Source: Bog-473 sp963800725 (GTDB taxonomy: Bacteria; Actinomycetota; Acidimicrobiia; Acidimicrobiales; RAAP-2). From it: DNA of 64,000 nt. The position numbers and the translations under genes were made by a program. Location: NCBI GenBank assembly GCA_963800725.1, contig CAWDCE010000019.1, positions 220,752 through 284,751 on the forward strand. The letters are read 5' to 3'. Positions 1 to 9,352 of this stretch are shown here, in pieces. The notes beneath the pieces were generated by a model, which did not search any database, was not told the DNA's origin, and was given only the letters and a program-made list of their open reading frames with translations. Every line of letters starts with the position of its first letter. Position 1 is the stretch's first letter.

Positions 1-166
1 GCGTCCGGACGAGCCCACCGGCCACGTCGCCGACCTGGGAGAGGACCTCGGCCGAGGTGGATCCGAGCGCCTCGGTGTGGAGGCGCACGACGAAATCCTC
101 GTCGAAGTAGAGGGACCAGAATTCCTCAGGAGTGCACTCCCAGTCGAATTGCAAGGACAGTTTCAT
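1..166 (-). CDS. SRPBCC/DUF2505-like protein, N-terminal part (runs off left edge)
   Basis: The minus strand opens with ATG at 166 and stays open to base 1, giving about 55 residues that begin MKLSLQFDWECTPEEFWSLY. An N-terminal beta strand followed by a [TS]PEEFW helix is typical of the START/SRPBCC fold (DUF2505 or polyketide-cyclase-like), which binds hydrophobic ligands. The start overlaps the stop of the upstream NTF2-like gene by ATGA, so the two are probably translated together. The family call rests on a short N-terminus only. The ligand is unknown. Confidence 0.5.
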   Translation of the reverse strand, partial: MKLSLQFDWECTPEEFWSLYFDEDFVVRLHTEALGSTSAEVLSQVGDVAGGLVRT

Positions 167-615
167 TGCCCGAGCTCGAAGAGCATGTGGTGGTCGAGAT
201 TCCCCATCAGCTCAATGATGATGTGCACGGTGCGGAAACGCCATTCCCCGTCGACCAGCTCGTAGCCATTGCGGTAGCGGCCCACGATCACCGGTTGGAG
301 GGACATGGCCCCGGGCACCGCCTGGAGCACCGTGAAGTACGAACGGCTGGTGGCGTGGCGCCCGTCGGGATCGACGTCGACCATGACATTGGTCATCACG
401 TGCTTGGTACGCGGTGTGCCGTCTTCATAGCGGCGGGTGGTCCACACGTAGAGGGACTCGATGTCGCGTGCCCCCGACACCGCGTCGCCGAATCCTTCGA
501 AGGTCAAGGTGGCATTGGCGAACACCTCGGCGACACCGGCGAAGTCACCGGCGTCGATCCGTTCGCCATAGGTGTAGATCAATCGGGTGATCGCCTCGTA
601 GGCAGTGGGCTCCAT
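163..615 (-). CDS. SnoaL/NTF2-like protein
   Basis: A 150-residue protein beginning MEPTAYEAITRLIYTYGERI. The tyrosine-rich first helix, the acidic DAGDFAGVAEVF segment and a later strand with RTKHVMTNV fit the SnoaL_4/NTF2-like alpha+beta cone fold, used by small isomerases, cyclases and hydratases. The frame is open further upstream, but the ATG at 615 is chosen because the extra residues are arginine/proline-rich shadow of the neighbouring oxidase. It lies between the FAD oxidase and the SRPBCC gene, an arrangement often seen with small-molecule catabolic genes. Substrate unknown. Confidence 0.7.
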   Translation of the reverse strand: MEPTAYEAITRLIYTYGERIDAGDFAGVAEVFANATLTFEGFGDAVSGARDIESLYVWTTRRYEDGTPRTKHVMTNVMVDVDPDGRHATSRSYFTVLQAVPGAMSLQPVIVGRYRNGYELVDGEWRFRTVHIIIELMGNLDHHMLFELGQ

Positions 616-635
616 GGCGCCGATTGTGGCACCGA

Positions 636-2059
636 TCAGTGGCCGAGCAGGCGCTCCATCTGGGCGGCGAGGCGGCTCGGGCGCCCCGAGCGGCCCTCGC
701 GGTGATCGGCCAGCTTCATGGTCCACAACCCGGCATTGACCCCGAGCCATCGGAGCGGCTCTGGTTCCCAGGCCCGCGATTGGTGGTTGACCCAGGGCAG
801 CGCGGTGAGATCGGTCACGTCGCCGAGGATCAGGTCGGCCAGCGTGCGCCCGGCCAGGTTGGTGGTCGAGACCCCGTCGCCGACGTAGCCGCCCGCCCAC
901 GCCAGGCCGCGATGACGGTCGAGGCCGACCGAGGAATGCCAGTCGCGTGGCAGACCGAGGGGACCGCCCCAGGCGTGGGTGATCTCGACCTGGGCCAGGG
1001 CGGGGAAGAGCTCGATCAGGGTCGAGCGCAAGAGAGCATGGACCGATGCCACCTCGTCATAGGACGGGCGCACGGCGGATCCGAAGTGGTAGGGCGCGCC
1101 GCGGCCCCCGAAGGCGATCCGGCCATCACGGGTCCGCTGCCCGTAGATGATCATGTGGCGAAAGTCAGAAAAGGTGGCCCGCTCGGTCAATCCGGCCTCG
1201 GCCCAGAACGCCTCGGTGAGCGGTTCGGTGGCCACCATCAACGAGTACACCGGGGCGAGCGCCGCTTCAGCCCCGGCAGGGTCGGGGTCCACGCTTCCAT
1301 GCACCGGACCACCACGTCGCAGCGGACCCGCCCGCCACGCGTCAAGACGAGCGGGCGTTGTGCGCCCTCGCCCGCCACGATCTCGGTGACCTCGGTGCCC
1401 TCATAGACGGTGACCCCGCGGCGTTCGGGCGCGGGCCAGGCCACGGACCAAGAGGGCGGGTTGGATGGCCGCACAATGCGGGGTGAAGGTGGCACCGAGC
1501 AACTCGTCGGCCCCGAGATGGCGTCTGGCTTCGTCGGCCTCCATGAAGCGAAGGTCCTCTTCGCCGAAACCGAGCGCCGCGCCGAGGCGATTTCGTCGTG
1601 GGCCCGCTGCAGTTGGGCCACCGAACGCGCCACGACCACGGTGCCGCCCTTGGCGAAGTGGCAATCGATACCTTCGGCCGCGGCCGCGGCCCCGACCGCA
1701 TCGACGCTGTCTTGCATGGCCCGGCGCATGGCACGCATCGATTCGATGCCGTAGCGGCGGGCCAACACCGCATCGGAGGTGGCAAAGAGGGCCGAGCACC
1801 ACCCACCGTTGCGCCCCGAGGCACCGAACCCGGCCACCTCGCGCTCGAGAATCGCGATGCGCAGCGTCGGGTCGCGAAGTGCGAGCTGGTACGCCGTCCA
1901 CAGGCCGGTGAATCCGGCGCCGACGATGCAGACGTCGACGTCGATGTCACCGCCGAGCGCCGGGCGGTCCGGCCAGGGTTCCTTGACATCGTCCCACCAA
2001 AGGGAGAGGTGCGAATAGCGCGCCGGCACTCCCTCGGGCGGGGCTACATCCGGCGCCAC
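636..2059 (-). CDS. FAD-dependent amine oxidoreductase, PuuB-like (frame broken at three places)
   Basis: A DAO-family flavoenzyme split over three minus-strand frames. The N-terminus carries the dinucleotide motif VDVCIVGAGFTGLWTAYQLA and then GFGASGRNGG, the signature of gamma-glutamylputrescine oxidase and related amine oxidases. The C-terminal half has GGRGAPYHFG and THAWGGPLGLPRDWHSSVG, then GDGVSTTNLAGRTLADLI for the second FAD contact. Breaks lie near 1580, 1430 and 1275. Restoring them gives about 470 residues, normal for the family. The start is GTG at 2059, overlapping the aminotransferase stop, or GTG at 2029. Next to a class-III aminotransferase and a PuuC-like dehydrogenase, oxidation of gamma-glutamylputrescine or a similar primary amine is the likely role. 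The exact substrate is inferred. Confidence 0.75.
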
Positions 2060-3424
2060 GCCTCGGAGAGCACCTCACGCAGGGTCCCGACGATGAACTC
2101 GATCTCGGCCGTGCCGCAGATCAGCGGCGGCGAGAGCTGGACGACCGGATCGCCCCGGTCGTCGGCCCGGCAGATGAGCCCGGCCTCGAACAAGGCGCCC
2201 GAGAGGTAGCCACGCAAGAGTCGCTCGGACTCTTCGTCGTTGAAGGAGAGCCTGGTCTCTTTGTCCTTGACCAACTCGATGCCGTAGAAGAAGCCGGCAC
2301 CGCGCACGTCGCCGACGATCGGCAGCTCGTAGAGGGTCTCGAGCGCTCCCAAGAACTCACCTTCGGTCTTGCGGACGTGCTCGAGGATGTGCTCGCCTTC
2401 GAAGACGTCGAGGTTGGCCAGGGCGACCGCACAGCTGACGGGGTGCCCGGCGAAGGTGAATCCGTGCAGGAACGACGCGCCGTCGGCCAAGAAGGGCTGC
2501 ACGAGACGCTCAGAGACGATCATCGCCCCGAGTGGGGCATAGCCCGACGTCAGGCCCTTGGCGACGGTGATGATGTCGGGCTGATAGCCGTAGCGCTCCG
2601 AACCGAACATGTACCCAAGGCGACCGAACGCGCAGATGACCTCGTCGGAGACCAACAGCACCCCGTGGCGGTCACAGATCTCACGGACCCGGGCGAAGTA
2701 GCCGGGCGGGGGTCGGGAAGCACCCGCCGGCGTTCTGCACGGGCTCGAGATAGACCGCAGCCACCGTGTTGGCGCCTTCTCGGATGATGGCCCGCTCGAT
2801 TTCATCGGCGGCCCACTCACCGAAGGCCACCTCATCGTCGGCGAAGAGCTCGGCCCGGTAGAAGTTGGTATTTGGCACCTTGATGGCTCCTGGCACCAGC
2901 GGCTCGAAGGGCGTCTTGAGGTCAGGCAGCCCGGTGATCGAGAGCGCTCCCATGGTGGTGCCGTGGTAGGCGATATCCCGGCTGATGACCTTGGTGCGCT
3001 GCGGTTCACCCGTCATGCGGAAGTACTGGCGGGCCAGTTTCCACGCCGACTCGACTGCCTCTGAACCGCCCGAGGTGAAAAAGACCCGGTCGAGGTCGCC
3101 CGGGGCGAGCGCGGCGAGGCGGTCAGCGAGTTCGATGGCCTTTGGGTGGGCGTAAGTCCACAACGGGAAGTACGCCAAGGTCGCGGCCTGCTTGGCGCCG
3201 GCCTCGGCCAACTCCATGCGTCCGTGGCCGAGTTGGGAGGTAAAGAGTCCGGCCAGGCCGTCGAGGTACTTCTTGCCGTGCTGGTCCCAGACGTAGGCGC
3301 CTTCGCCGCGCACCATGACGGGGACCTCGTTGGTCCCATAGGCGCCGAGACGGCTGAAGTGCATCCAGAGGTGTCGGCGCGCCTTGGCGCTCAGGTCCGA
3401 ATTCTCTGTGTTGGTCGTACTCAT
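2044..3424 (-). CDS. Class-III PLP aminotransferase, GABA/omega-amino type (one frame break)
   Basis: About 460 residues once the break near 2710 is closed. The N-terminus (MSTTNTENSDLSAKARRHLW) leads to the cofactor-binding FFTSGGSEAVESAWKLARQY region. The second part has LLVSDEVICAFGRLG and the Schiff-base lysine in ITVAKGLTSGYAPLGAMI. These are the class-III signatures of omega-amino acid:pyruvate, putrescine and GABA transaminases. A strong Shine-Dalgarno GGAGG sits 5 bases before ATG 3424. With PuuB- and PuuC-like neighbours, GABA or putrescine is the likely amino donor. The alanine dehydrogenase 2 kb away would suit pyruvate as acceptor. The exact substrate is not readable from sequence. 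Confidence 0.82.
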
Positions 3425-3464
3425 TTTTCCTCCACTCGTCGGGGCCGGTTTCGGCCAATCCGAT

Positions 3465-4025
3465 TTACCGGGTACCCCAGCTGTACGTCTGTTTGCTCAA
3501 CTTCAGGTACAAGAACGTCTCGGTCCGCCGGACGCCGGGGATAGAGCGCACCGAATCATTGAGGAGGTGGAGCAGGCGCTCGTCGTCCTCACAGACCACT
3601 TCGGCGAGGAGGTCGAACGATCCCGCGCACATCACGACGTAATCGACCTCGGACAGTGCCGTGAGCTTGTCGGCGACCGCCCGCACGTCGCCTTCGACCG
3701 AGATCCCCACCATGGCTTGGCGGGTGAACCCGAGTTGGAGCGGATCGGTGACCGCCACGATCTGCATGATGCCGTCCTCGCGCAAACGCTGCACCCGTCG
3801 GCGCACCGCAGCCTCTGAGAGCCCGACCTCGCTGGCAATAGCGCCATAAGAGCGGCGCCCGTCGTTTTGGAGGGCCTCGATGATGGCCCGATTGGGCCCG
3901 TCGAGGACGGTTGGCGTGGCGCTCGGATCTTCTGGGTCGACCACCGCACCTTGTGTTGTGTCCTCGGGATCCGCCATGCCTGTTCTCAGTCCTCTTGCCA
4001 CTGGAGTCTTCTCCAGTGCGCTCAT
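3465..4025 (-). CDS. Lrp/AsnC family transcriptional regulator
   Basis: An intact regulator. An N-terminal AsnC-type helix-turn-helix (DGPNRAIIEALQNDGRRSYG, then GLSEAAVRRRVQRLREDG) is followed by a RAM ligand-binding domain (AMVGISVEGDVRAVADKLTA through RRTETFLYLKLSKQTYSWG). Family members are usually 150-165 residues. The ATG at 4025 gives 186, and an internal ATG at 3977 gives 170, with AGAGGA some 14 bases before it, so the start is uncertain. It is divergent from the aldehyde dehydrogenase and directly upstream of the aminotransferase and oxidase. The same gene order occurs around polyamine catabolism in other actinobacteria, so it probably controls both transcription units in response to an amine or amino acid. 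Confidence 0.85.
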   Translation of the reverse strand: MSALEKTPVARGLRTGMADPEDTTQGAVVDPEDPSATPTVLDGPNRAIIEALQNDGRRSYGAIASEVGLSEAAVRRRVQRLREDGIMQIVAVTDPLQLGFTRQAMVGISVEGDVRAVADKLTALSEVDYVVMCAGSFDLLAEVVCEDDERLLHLLNDSVRSIPGVRRTETFLYLKLSKQTYSWGTR

Positions 4026-4170
4026 CAATCTTTGTCGAATTATGTCACTCGATTGCCACTATTCAATCAGAATTCGGCGTCACGGCGCTCAATTGCTGCG
4101 GTATCGCTTGTGGCGGCCGCTCTAATGTGATTCTGTAGGCGCAGGTTCACCAGGTCAGAAAGGGAGCATC
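4026..4170. promoter_or_regulatory. Divergent control region between Lrp/AsnC regulator and aldehyde dehydrogenase
   Basis: About 145 bases, clearly more AT-rich than the flanking genes, between two divergent starts. A GAATT at 4037-4041 is mirrored by AATTC at 4071-4075, and AT-rich ATTCAAT lies between them, a plausible but weak layout for an Lrp-type operator. AAGGGAG at 4160-4166 is the Shine-Dalgarno for GTG 4171. I could not assign a convincing -35/-10 pair. Confidence 0.4.
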
Positions 4171-5598
4171 GTGCGCAAGTTGGCGAACTTTGTTGGAGGG
4201 CAGTTTCGAGACGCTGAGGACGGGCCGATGGCCCCCCTCATCGACCCGAGCACAGGGGAGGCGTTCGCCGAAGCGCCCGTGTCGGGGGCGGCGGATATGG
4301 ATGCGGCCGTCGCCGTGGCCGCCAAGGCCTTCGCCACTTGGAAGCACACGACCCCCTCTGAGCGCAGCCTGGCCCTGATCCGCATCGCCGATGCCATCGA
4401 GGCGCGAGCAGAGGACATTGTCCGGGCCGAGAGTGAGAACACCGGCAAGCCGTTCCAGTTGACCATGGACGAGGAGATCCCTCCCATGATCGACCAGATC
4501 CGATTCTTCGCCGGAGCCGCCCGTCATCTGTCGGGTCTCGCGGCCGCCGAGTACATGGCGGGGCACACCTCGTTCGTCCGTCGTGAGCCCCTCGGTGTGT
4601 GCGGTGCGGTAACGCCGTGGAACTACCCAATGATGATGGCGGTGTGGAAGTGGGCCCCGGCACTCGCGGCCGGAAACACCATGGTCCTCAAACCTTCAGA
4701 CACCACCCCGGTGTCCACATTGATGATGGCCGAGATCATGGCCGAGCACCTGCCGGCGGGAGTCTTCAACGTGGTCTGCGGCGATCGCGACACGGGGCGG
4801 GCGCTGGTGACCCACCCGACCCCGGCCATGGTGTCGGTGACCGGATCGGTGCGCGCCGGGATGGAGGTCGCGGCTGCAGCGGCACCGTCACTCAAGCGGG
4901 TGCACCTCGAACTCGGGGGCAAGGCCCCGGTCATCGTCTTCGACGATGCCGACATCGCGGCCGCGGCCGAGGGCATCGCCGGTGCGGGCTATTTCAACGC
5001 CGGGCAGGATTGCACCGCGGCCACCCGGGTGTTGGCCGCGCCCGGCGTCCACGACGACTTCTTGGCGGCACTCGTCGAGCAGGCCCAGGGCACCACGGCG
5101 GGTGGGACCGACAATCACGATGCCGACTTCGGGCCGCTCAACAACGCCAACCAACTCGATCGGGTGCGCGGCTTCATCGAGCGGGCGCCCGAACACGCCA
5201 GCGTGTTGACCGGGGGGACACCGGTCGGGGAGCGTGGCTACTGCTTCGCACCGACTGTCGTGGCGGGCCTTCGCCAAGACGACGAACTGATCCAGTCCGA
5301 GGTGTTTGGTCCGGTGATCACGGTGCAGCGTTTCGACGACGAGGCCGAGGCCCTGCGCTGGGCCAATGGCACCGAATACGGCCTGGCCTCGTCGGTGTGG
5401 ACCACCAATCATGCCCGGGCGATGCGCATGGCCCACGACCTGGACTTCGGTTGCGTGTGGATCAACACCCACATCCCGCTGGTGGCCGAGATGCCGCACG
5501 GCGGTTTCAAGCGGTCCGGTTACGGCAAGGACCTCTCGGCTTACGGATTCGAGGACTACACCCGGGTCAAACACGTCATGAGCAACATCGAAGAATAG
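4171..5598 (+). CDS. Gamma-aminobutyraldehyde / gamma-glutamyl-aminobutyraldehyde dehydrogenase (PuuC/PatD-like)
   Basis: An intact 475-residue NAD(P)-dependent aldehyde dehydrogenase. It shows the substrate-channel and cofactor motif GAVTPWNYPMMMAVWKWAPA, catalytic Glu247 in LELGGKAP and catalytic Cys281 in NAGQDCTAATRV, with EVFGPVITVQ and HGGFKRSGYGKDLS towards the C-terminus. The length and the QDCTAATR active-site loop match the gamma-aminobutyraldehyde dehydrogenase subgroup. GTG 4171 is chosen because AAGGGAG precedes it. It is followed 15 bases later by alanine dehydrogenase, probably in one transcript. It should oxidise the aldehyde made by the PuuB-like oxidase. Free versus gamma-glutamylated substrate cannot be told apart here. 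Confidence 0.88.
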   Translation: MRKLANFVGGQFRDAEDGPMAPLIDPSTGEAFAEAPVSGAADMDAAVAVAAKAFATWKHTTPSERSLALIRIADAIEARAEDIVRAESENTGKPFQLTMDEEIPPMIDQIRFFAGAARHLSGLAAAEYMAGHTSFVRREPLGVCGAVTPWNYPMMMAVWKWAPALAAGNTMVLKPSDTTPVSTLMMAEIMAEHLPAGVFNVVCGDRDTGRALVTHPTPAMVSVTGSVRAGMEVAAAAAPSLKRVHLELGGKAPVIVFDDADIAAAAEGIAGAGYFNAGQDCTAATRVLAAPGVHDDFLAALVEQAQGTTAGGTDNHDADFGPLNNANQLDRVRGFIERAPEHASVLTGGTPVGERGYCFAPTVVAGLRQDDELIQSEVFGPVITVQRFDDEAEALRWANGTEYGLASSVWTTNHARAMRMAHDLDFGCVWINTHIPLVAEMPHGGFKRSGYGKDLSAYGFEDYTRVKHVMSNIEE

Positions 5599-5613
5599 AG
5601 GAGCGAACCGTCA

Positions 5614-6737
5614 ATGATCGTCGGGATTCCAAAAGAAGTGAAGGATGACGAGTACCGCGTCGCGATGACCCCGGCCGGGGTGCGCGAGCTGATCTCGGCC
5701 GGCCACAGCGTCTACGTCGAAAAGGATGCCGGCGCGGGTTCGTCGATGCTCGACGAAGAGTTCATTCGCACCGGGGCCAAGATCATCCCCTCGGCCGACG
5801 ACGTGTGGGCCGAGTCGGACCTCGTCTGCAAAGTCAAAGAGCCCGTGGCCGAGGACTACCCGCGCCTCGGTGCCCGCAAGGACCAGGTGCTCTTCACCTA
5901 TCTGCACTTGGCCGCGTCGCGGCCGTGCACCGACGCGCTCATTGCGGGCGGCAACGTCGCCATTGCCTATGAGACGGTGCGCCAAGAAGACAATTCGCTG
6001 CCCCTCCTCGCTCCTATGAGCGAAGTTGCGGGCCGGATGGCCCCGCTGATGGGGACCCACCACCTGATGCGCCCGGGTGGGGGGCGTGGCGTCTTGGTCT
6101 GCGGCGTGCCGGGGGTGCGCTGCGCCAAGGTCGTGATCCTCGGTGCCGGGGTCGCCGGGATGGCGGCCGCCACCATGGCGGTGGGGATGCACTCCGACGT
6201 CTACGTGCTCGACCGCAACCTGGAGAAGTTGCGCGAAGTCGACCATCACTTCCGGGGTGCGCTCGAGACCATTGCCTCGTCCGAGCACGCCATCGAGGAG
6301 ATCTGCCTCGACGCCGACATCGTCATCGGGGCCGTGCTCGTCGTCGGGGCCCGCGCCCGCGGCTGGTGTCGGACACGCTGGTCGCCCGGATGCGTCAGGG
6401 TTCGGTATTGGTCGACATCTCGGTGGACCAAGGTGGTTGTTTCGAGTCCACCCGTCCAACGACGCACTCGAACCCGACGTTCGAGGTCGAGGGGTCAGTC
6501 TTCTACTGCGTCGCCAACATGCCCGGTGCGGTGCCGCACACCTCGACGCACACGCTGGCCAACGCCACACTGCCCTACACGTTGAACATCGCCAATCACG
6601 GGTGGAAAGCAGCCGTCAAGGCCGACCCGGCTCTTGGTGAAGGGGTCAATGTGGCCAACGGCCAGGTGATCTATCCGCCGGTCGGTGAGGCCCATGGTTT
6701 GGCGGTCACCCCTTTGGCGGACCTTCTCGCCGAGTGA
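5614..6737 (+). CDS. ald: Alanine dehydrogenase (one frame break)
   Basis: The N-terminus MIVGIPKEVKDDEYRVAMTP is diagnostic of L-alanine dehydrogenase. Lys75 in CKVKEP and His98 in TYLHLAA are the substrate-binding and catalytic residues, and VVILGAGVAGMAAATMAVG is the NAD-binding loop. The frame breaks near 6350 in a C-run (a single lost C restores it). It resumes with the conserved SVLVDISVDQGGCFESTRPT and ANMPGAVPHTSTHTLANATL to a stop at 6735-6737. Restored length is about 373, normal for the family. AGGAG precedes the ATG. The enzyme interconverts alanine and pyruvate plus ammonia. Downstream of an omega-aminotransferase system it would regenerate the pyruvate acceptor. Confidence 0.9.
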
Positions 6738-6738
6738 C

Positions 6739-7934
6739 TCAGCCGAGGGCCGAACCGAGCACCGAGACGAACGAGACCATTTCGCCCGGGTAGCCGCCGA
6801 GGTTGTGGGTCATGGCGAGTCCGCGGTCGGTGGTGGCGATCTGGCGGTCGGCGGGGGCTTCGTGGCGCAGCTGGAGCCAGCACTCGAAGAACATGCGCAG
6901 CCCCGATGCACCGACGGGGTGACCGAAACTCTTCAGCCCGCCATCGGGATTGATCGGGAGCTCCCCATCGAGCGCGAACGTGCCGGCCAGTACTTCCTTC
7001 CAAGCCGTGCCCCGCTCCCGCGAAGCCGAGGTCCTCCATCAGCACCAGCTCGGTCGGGGTGAAACAGTCGTGCACCTCGGCCATCGCCAGCTGGTGGCGC
7101 GGGTCGGTGATGCCGGCTTGGGCATAGGCGTCGGCGGCGGCGGCCTCGCACTCGGGGAAATGGGTGTAGTCGAAGCCCGGATCAATGAGGCCTGACCCGC
7201 TTCCCGCCGCAAAGGAAAGGGCCTTGATGTAGATCGGCTTGTCGGTGTAGCGCAAGGCGTCCTCGGCCCGCACCACAATGGCCGCCGCCGCACCATCGGC
7301 CACGCCAGCGCAGTCGAATACCCCGAGATTGCCGGCGAGGCGGGGGGACTTCTTGGCTTGATCCTTGGTGATCTCTTTGCGGAACTGCGCCCGGGGATTA
7401 CGCGCCCCATTGAAGTGGTTCTTGACCGCAATGGTGGCGAGCACATCGGCCATGGTTTCCTCGTCGACGCCGTACTTCTCGCGCGTAGGCCGGCGCCACC
7501 ATCGAGAACATGGCGGCCGCGGTCAGCGTGCGTTGGGTTCCGTCGTTGGGCGGGTTCATGGCGTTGAGCCCCTGGAATCCGCTGTCCTTGACCTTCTCGG
7601 CCCCGAGCGCCATGGCCACGTCATAGGCGCCCGAGGCCACCGCGTAGGCCGCGGCGCGCAGGGCTTCGGACCCGGTGGTGCAGTAGTTCTCGACCCGGGT
7701 CACCGGCTTGTTGTGCAGCTGGAGTGGGCGAGCCAAGGTGATGCCGCTCATCCCGCTTTCCGCGGTGCCGAACCAGTACGCGTCCACGTCGTCCTTGGCG
7801 ACCCCGGCCGAAGCGAAGGCCTCGGTGCCGGCGTCGACGATGAGGTCGTCGAGCCCCTTGTCCCAATGTTCGGCGAAGGGGGTACACCCCATGCCGACAA
7901 TGGCCACCTGATCACGTATGCCGTGCGATCCCAT
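6739..7934 (-). CDS. Thiolase / acetyl-CoA acetyltransferase, SCP-x type (two frame breaks)
   Basis: A thiolase-fold protein of about 397 residues after closing breaks near 7482 and 7010. The N-terminus DQVAIVGMGCTPFAEHWDKG, the nucleophile region RVENYCTTGSEALRAAA, MAEVHDCFTPTELVLMEDLG and the C-terminal GGLKSFGHPVGASG keep the catalytic Cys and His. The gene ends in GGYPGEMVSFVSVLGSALG at 6739, convergent with ald with no spacer. Its ATG shares one base with the stop of the upstream HMG-CoA-synthase/DUF35 fusion, so the two proteins are probably made together and may form a complex. The reaction is Claisen condensation or thiolytic cleavage of a 3-ketoacyl-CoA. The substrate is unknown. Confidence 0.82.
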
Positions 7935-9352
7935 CAGTTCGATCCTCCTTCGCTCGCCGCGGGCCCGTCGCGCCGTGGCCGGGCTTTCCAGAAGTAGTCA
8001 TGAATGCCGTCGGCGCTGAAAAGGCGGCGGAAGGTCATCTCCACCCGGCTGCCGGCGCCGATCTCGGCCGCGTCGACGTCGGTCAACTCGACGGGATAGC
8101 GCCCGCCGCCATCGAAGTCGACGATCGCAAAGACGATGGGGGGGCTCGGTGAATAGGCCAAGCGATCAATGGTCGAGGTGACCACGGTGCCCACCGCGTC
8201 GGCCATCGGCACGGGTTCCATGTCGTCGACCGCGCCGCCTTCCATAGAGACCCTCGACGGGGGCAGGTGCACCGCGCCACTCGTGCGATCGCGCGAGCCG
8301 ACGAAACCGAATTTCCAGTCCTCACTTCGATGGGCGGCGGTGCTCGAGACCCGGGCCGGTTCGGGGCGCCGGGGGGGTTCGGGAAAGAGCTGTCCGCGCC
8401 ACGACAAGAACTTCGAATAGCTCAGCGGCGCGCCCTGGCTGATCTGGTCCGCCACCGAACGAGTCGGCTGCCAGGTGGTCAACGCCGCGGTTGTGCGCAA
8501 CACAATGGCGTCGGCCCCGTCCGCCAGATGCACGAGCACGATGGTGGTGCCCGCTGGTGCACCCTCAGCGGCCAGGGTTTCGAGCACCGAGGCCAGCACC
8601 AAGAGGGGATGGGCCGTGCCCGATTGGCCGACCGTGCCGGACAAGTCGTCGCTGTGCGCGCCATCCCCGACGCCGAGCCGTTTGCGAAGTCCCGTCACGG
8701 CACGAGCGTGCATGCCTGTGACGATGACCCGGTCGACGTCGCCTGCCTCGATACCGGCCGCACCGAGGGCTCGGCTGAATGCATCGGCCCCGAGGGCCAG
8801 GTAGCGGTTCTCGCCGAAGCGCTCCTCCCAGAGCCTCGAGGTCCGTCCGCCCGGTGCGCGCCAGCGATCGGTGAACTCATCGGACGCCGAGGCACTGGCG
8901 ATGAATTCGGCCAGCACCGCGTCGCCGTCGCCGACGAGCAACGCGGCGCCCGCATCGCCGCCCGCCGCCTCGTCGGCGCTGCCGGGAAGTCCGTCGCGGG
9001 TGTCGGCCCCGACGACCAGGGTCGCCTTGCGCTGCCCGAAGGCACTCAAAAGGGCGCCGACGCCCGAGCGCAGCGCACCCCCGAAGTCATAGGCGGGCAC
9101 ATCGTGGCCCAGACGAAGCGCGGCCGCCACCGCAGTGGCATTGGTCTTGTCCAAGTAAGCCGGAGCCGAAGTTGCGAACCACAGCGCCTCGGGGGCAACG
9201 CCACGTCCACTCTTGATGGCCAGGCGGGCCGCTTCAACGCCCAGCGTCGTGGTGTCCTCATCATGGGACGCAACCGCTCGTGTCCCTTTTCCCGGGGCCC
9301 CGCCCATGAAGGCGCCGATGTCTGGAACGCGAGAGTCGTCGGTAAGGGACAT
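7934..9352 (-). CDS. HMG-CoA-synthase-like thiolase fold fused to a DUF35 OB-fold domain
   Basis: An intact protein of 472 residues from ATG 9352. Residues ~1-310 are a ketoacyl-synthase-III/HMG-CoA-synthase-like fold (VAAALRLGHDVPAYDFGGAL, ATLVVGADTRDGLPGSADEA, VGQSGTAHPLLVLASVLE). Residues ~330-470 are a DUF35 OB-fold (GAPLSYSKFLSWRGQL to VEMTFRRLFSADGIHDYFWK). Where HMG-CoA synthases have the nucleophilic Cys, the sequence reads DFGGALRSGVGAL with no Cys, so the first domain is probably not a normal synthase. The DUF35 part also lacks its usual four zinc-ribbon cysteines. In archaea a thiolase, an HMG-CoA synthase and a DUF35 protein form one complex. This fusion next to a thiolase gene recalls that design. 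Confidence 0.75.
   Translation of the reverse strand: MSLTDDSRVPDIGAFMGGAPGKGTRAVASHDEDTTTLGVEAARLAIKSGRGVAPEALWFATSAPAYLDKTNATAVAAALRLGHDVPAYDFGGALRSGVGALLSAFGQRKATLVVGADTRDGLPGSADEAAGGDAGAALLVGDGDAVLAEFIASASASDEFTDRWRAPGGRTSRLWEERFGENRYLALGADAFSRALGAAGIEAGDVDRVIVTGMHARAVTGLRKRLGVGDGAHSDDLSGTVGQSGTAHPLLVLASVLETLAAEGAPAGTTIVLVHLADGADAIVLRTTAALTTWQPTRSVADQISQGAPLSYSKFLSWRGQLFPEPPRRPEPARVSSTAAHRSEDWKFGFVGSRDRTSGAVHLPPSRVSMEGGAVDDMEPVPMADAVGTVVTSTIDRLAYSPSPPIVFAIVDFDGGGRYPVELTDVDAAEIGAGSRVEMTFRRLFSADGIHDYFWKARPRRDGPAASEGGSN

Noticed and set aside
3445..3458. Terminator hairpin GGCCG/CGGCC between the Lrp/AsnC gene and the aminotransferase
   Set aside because: The 5-bp stem is short, has no U-tract, and lies just ahead of the aminotransferase ribosome-binding site. 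At most it is an attenuating hairpin.
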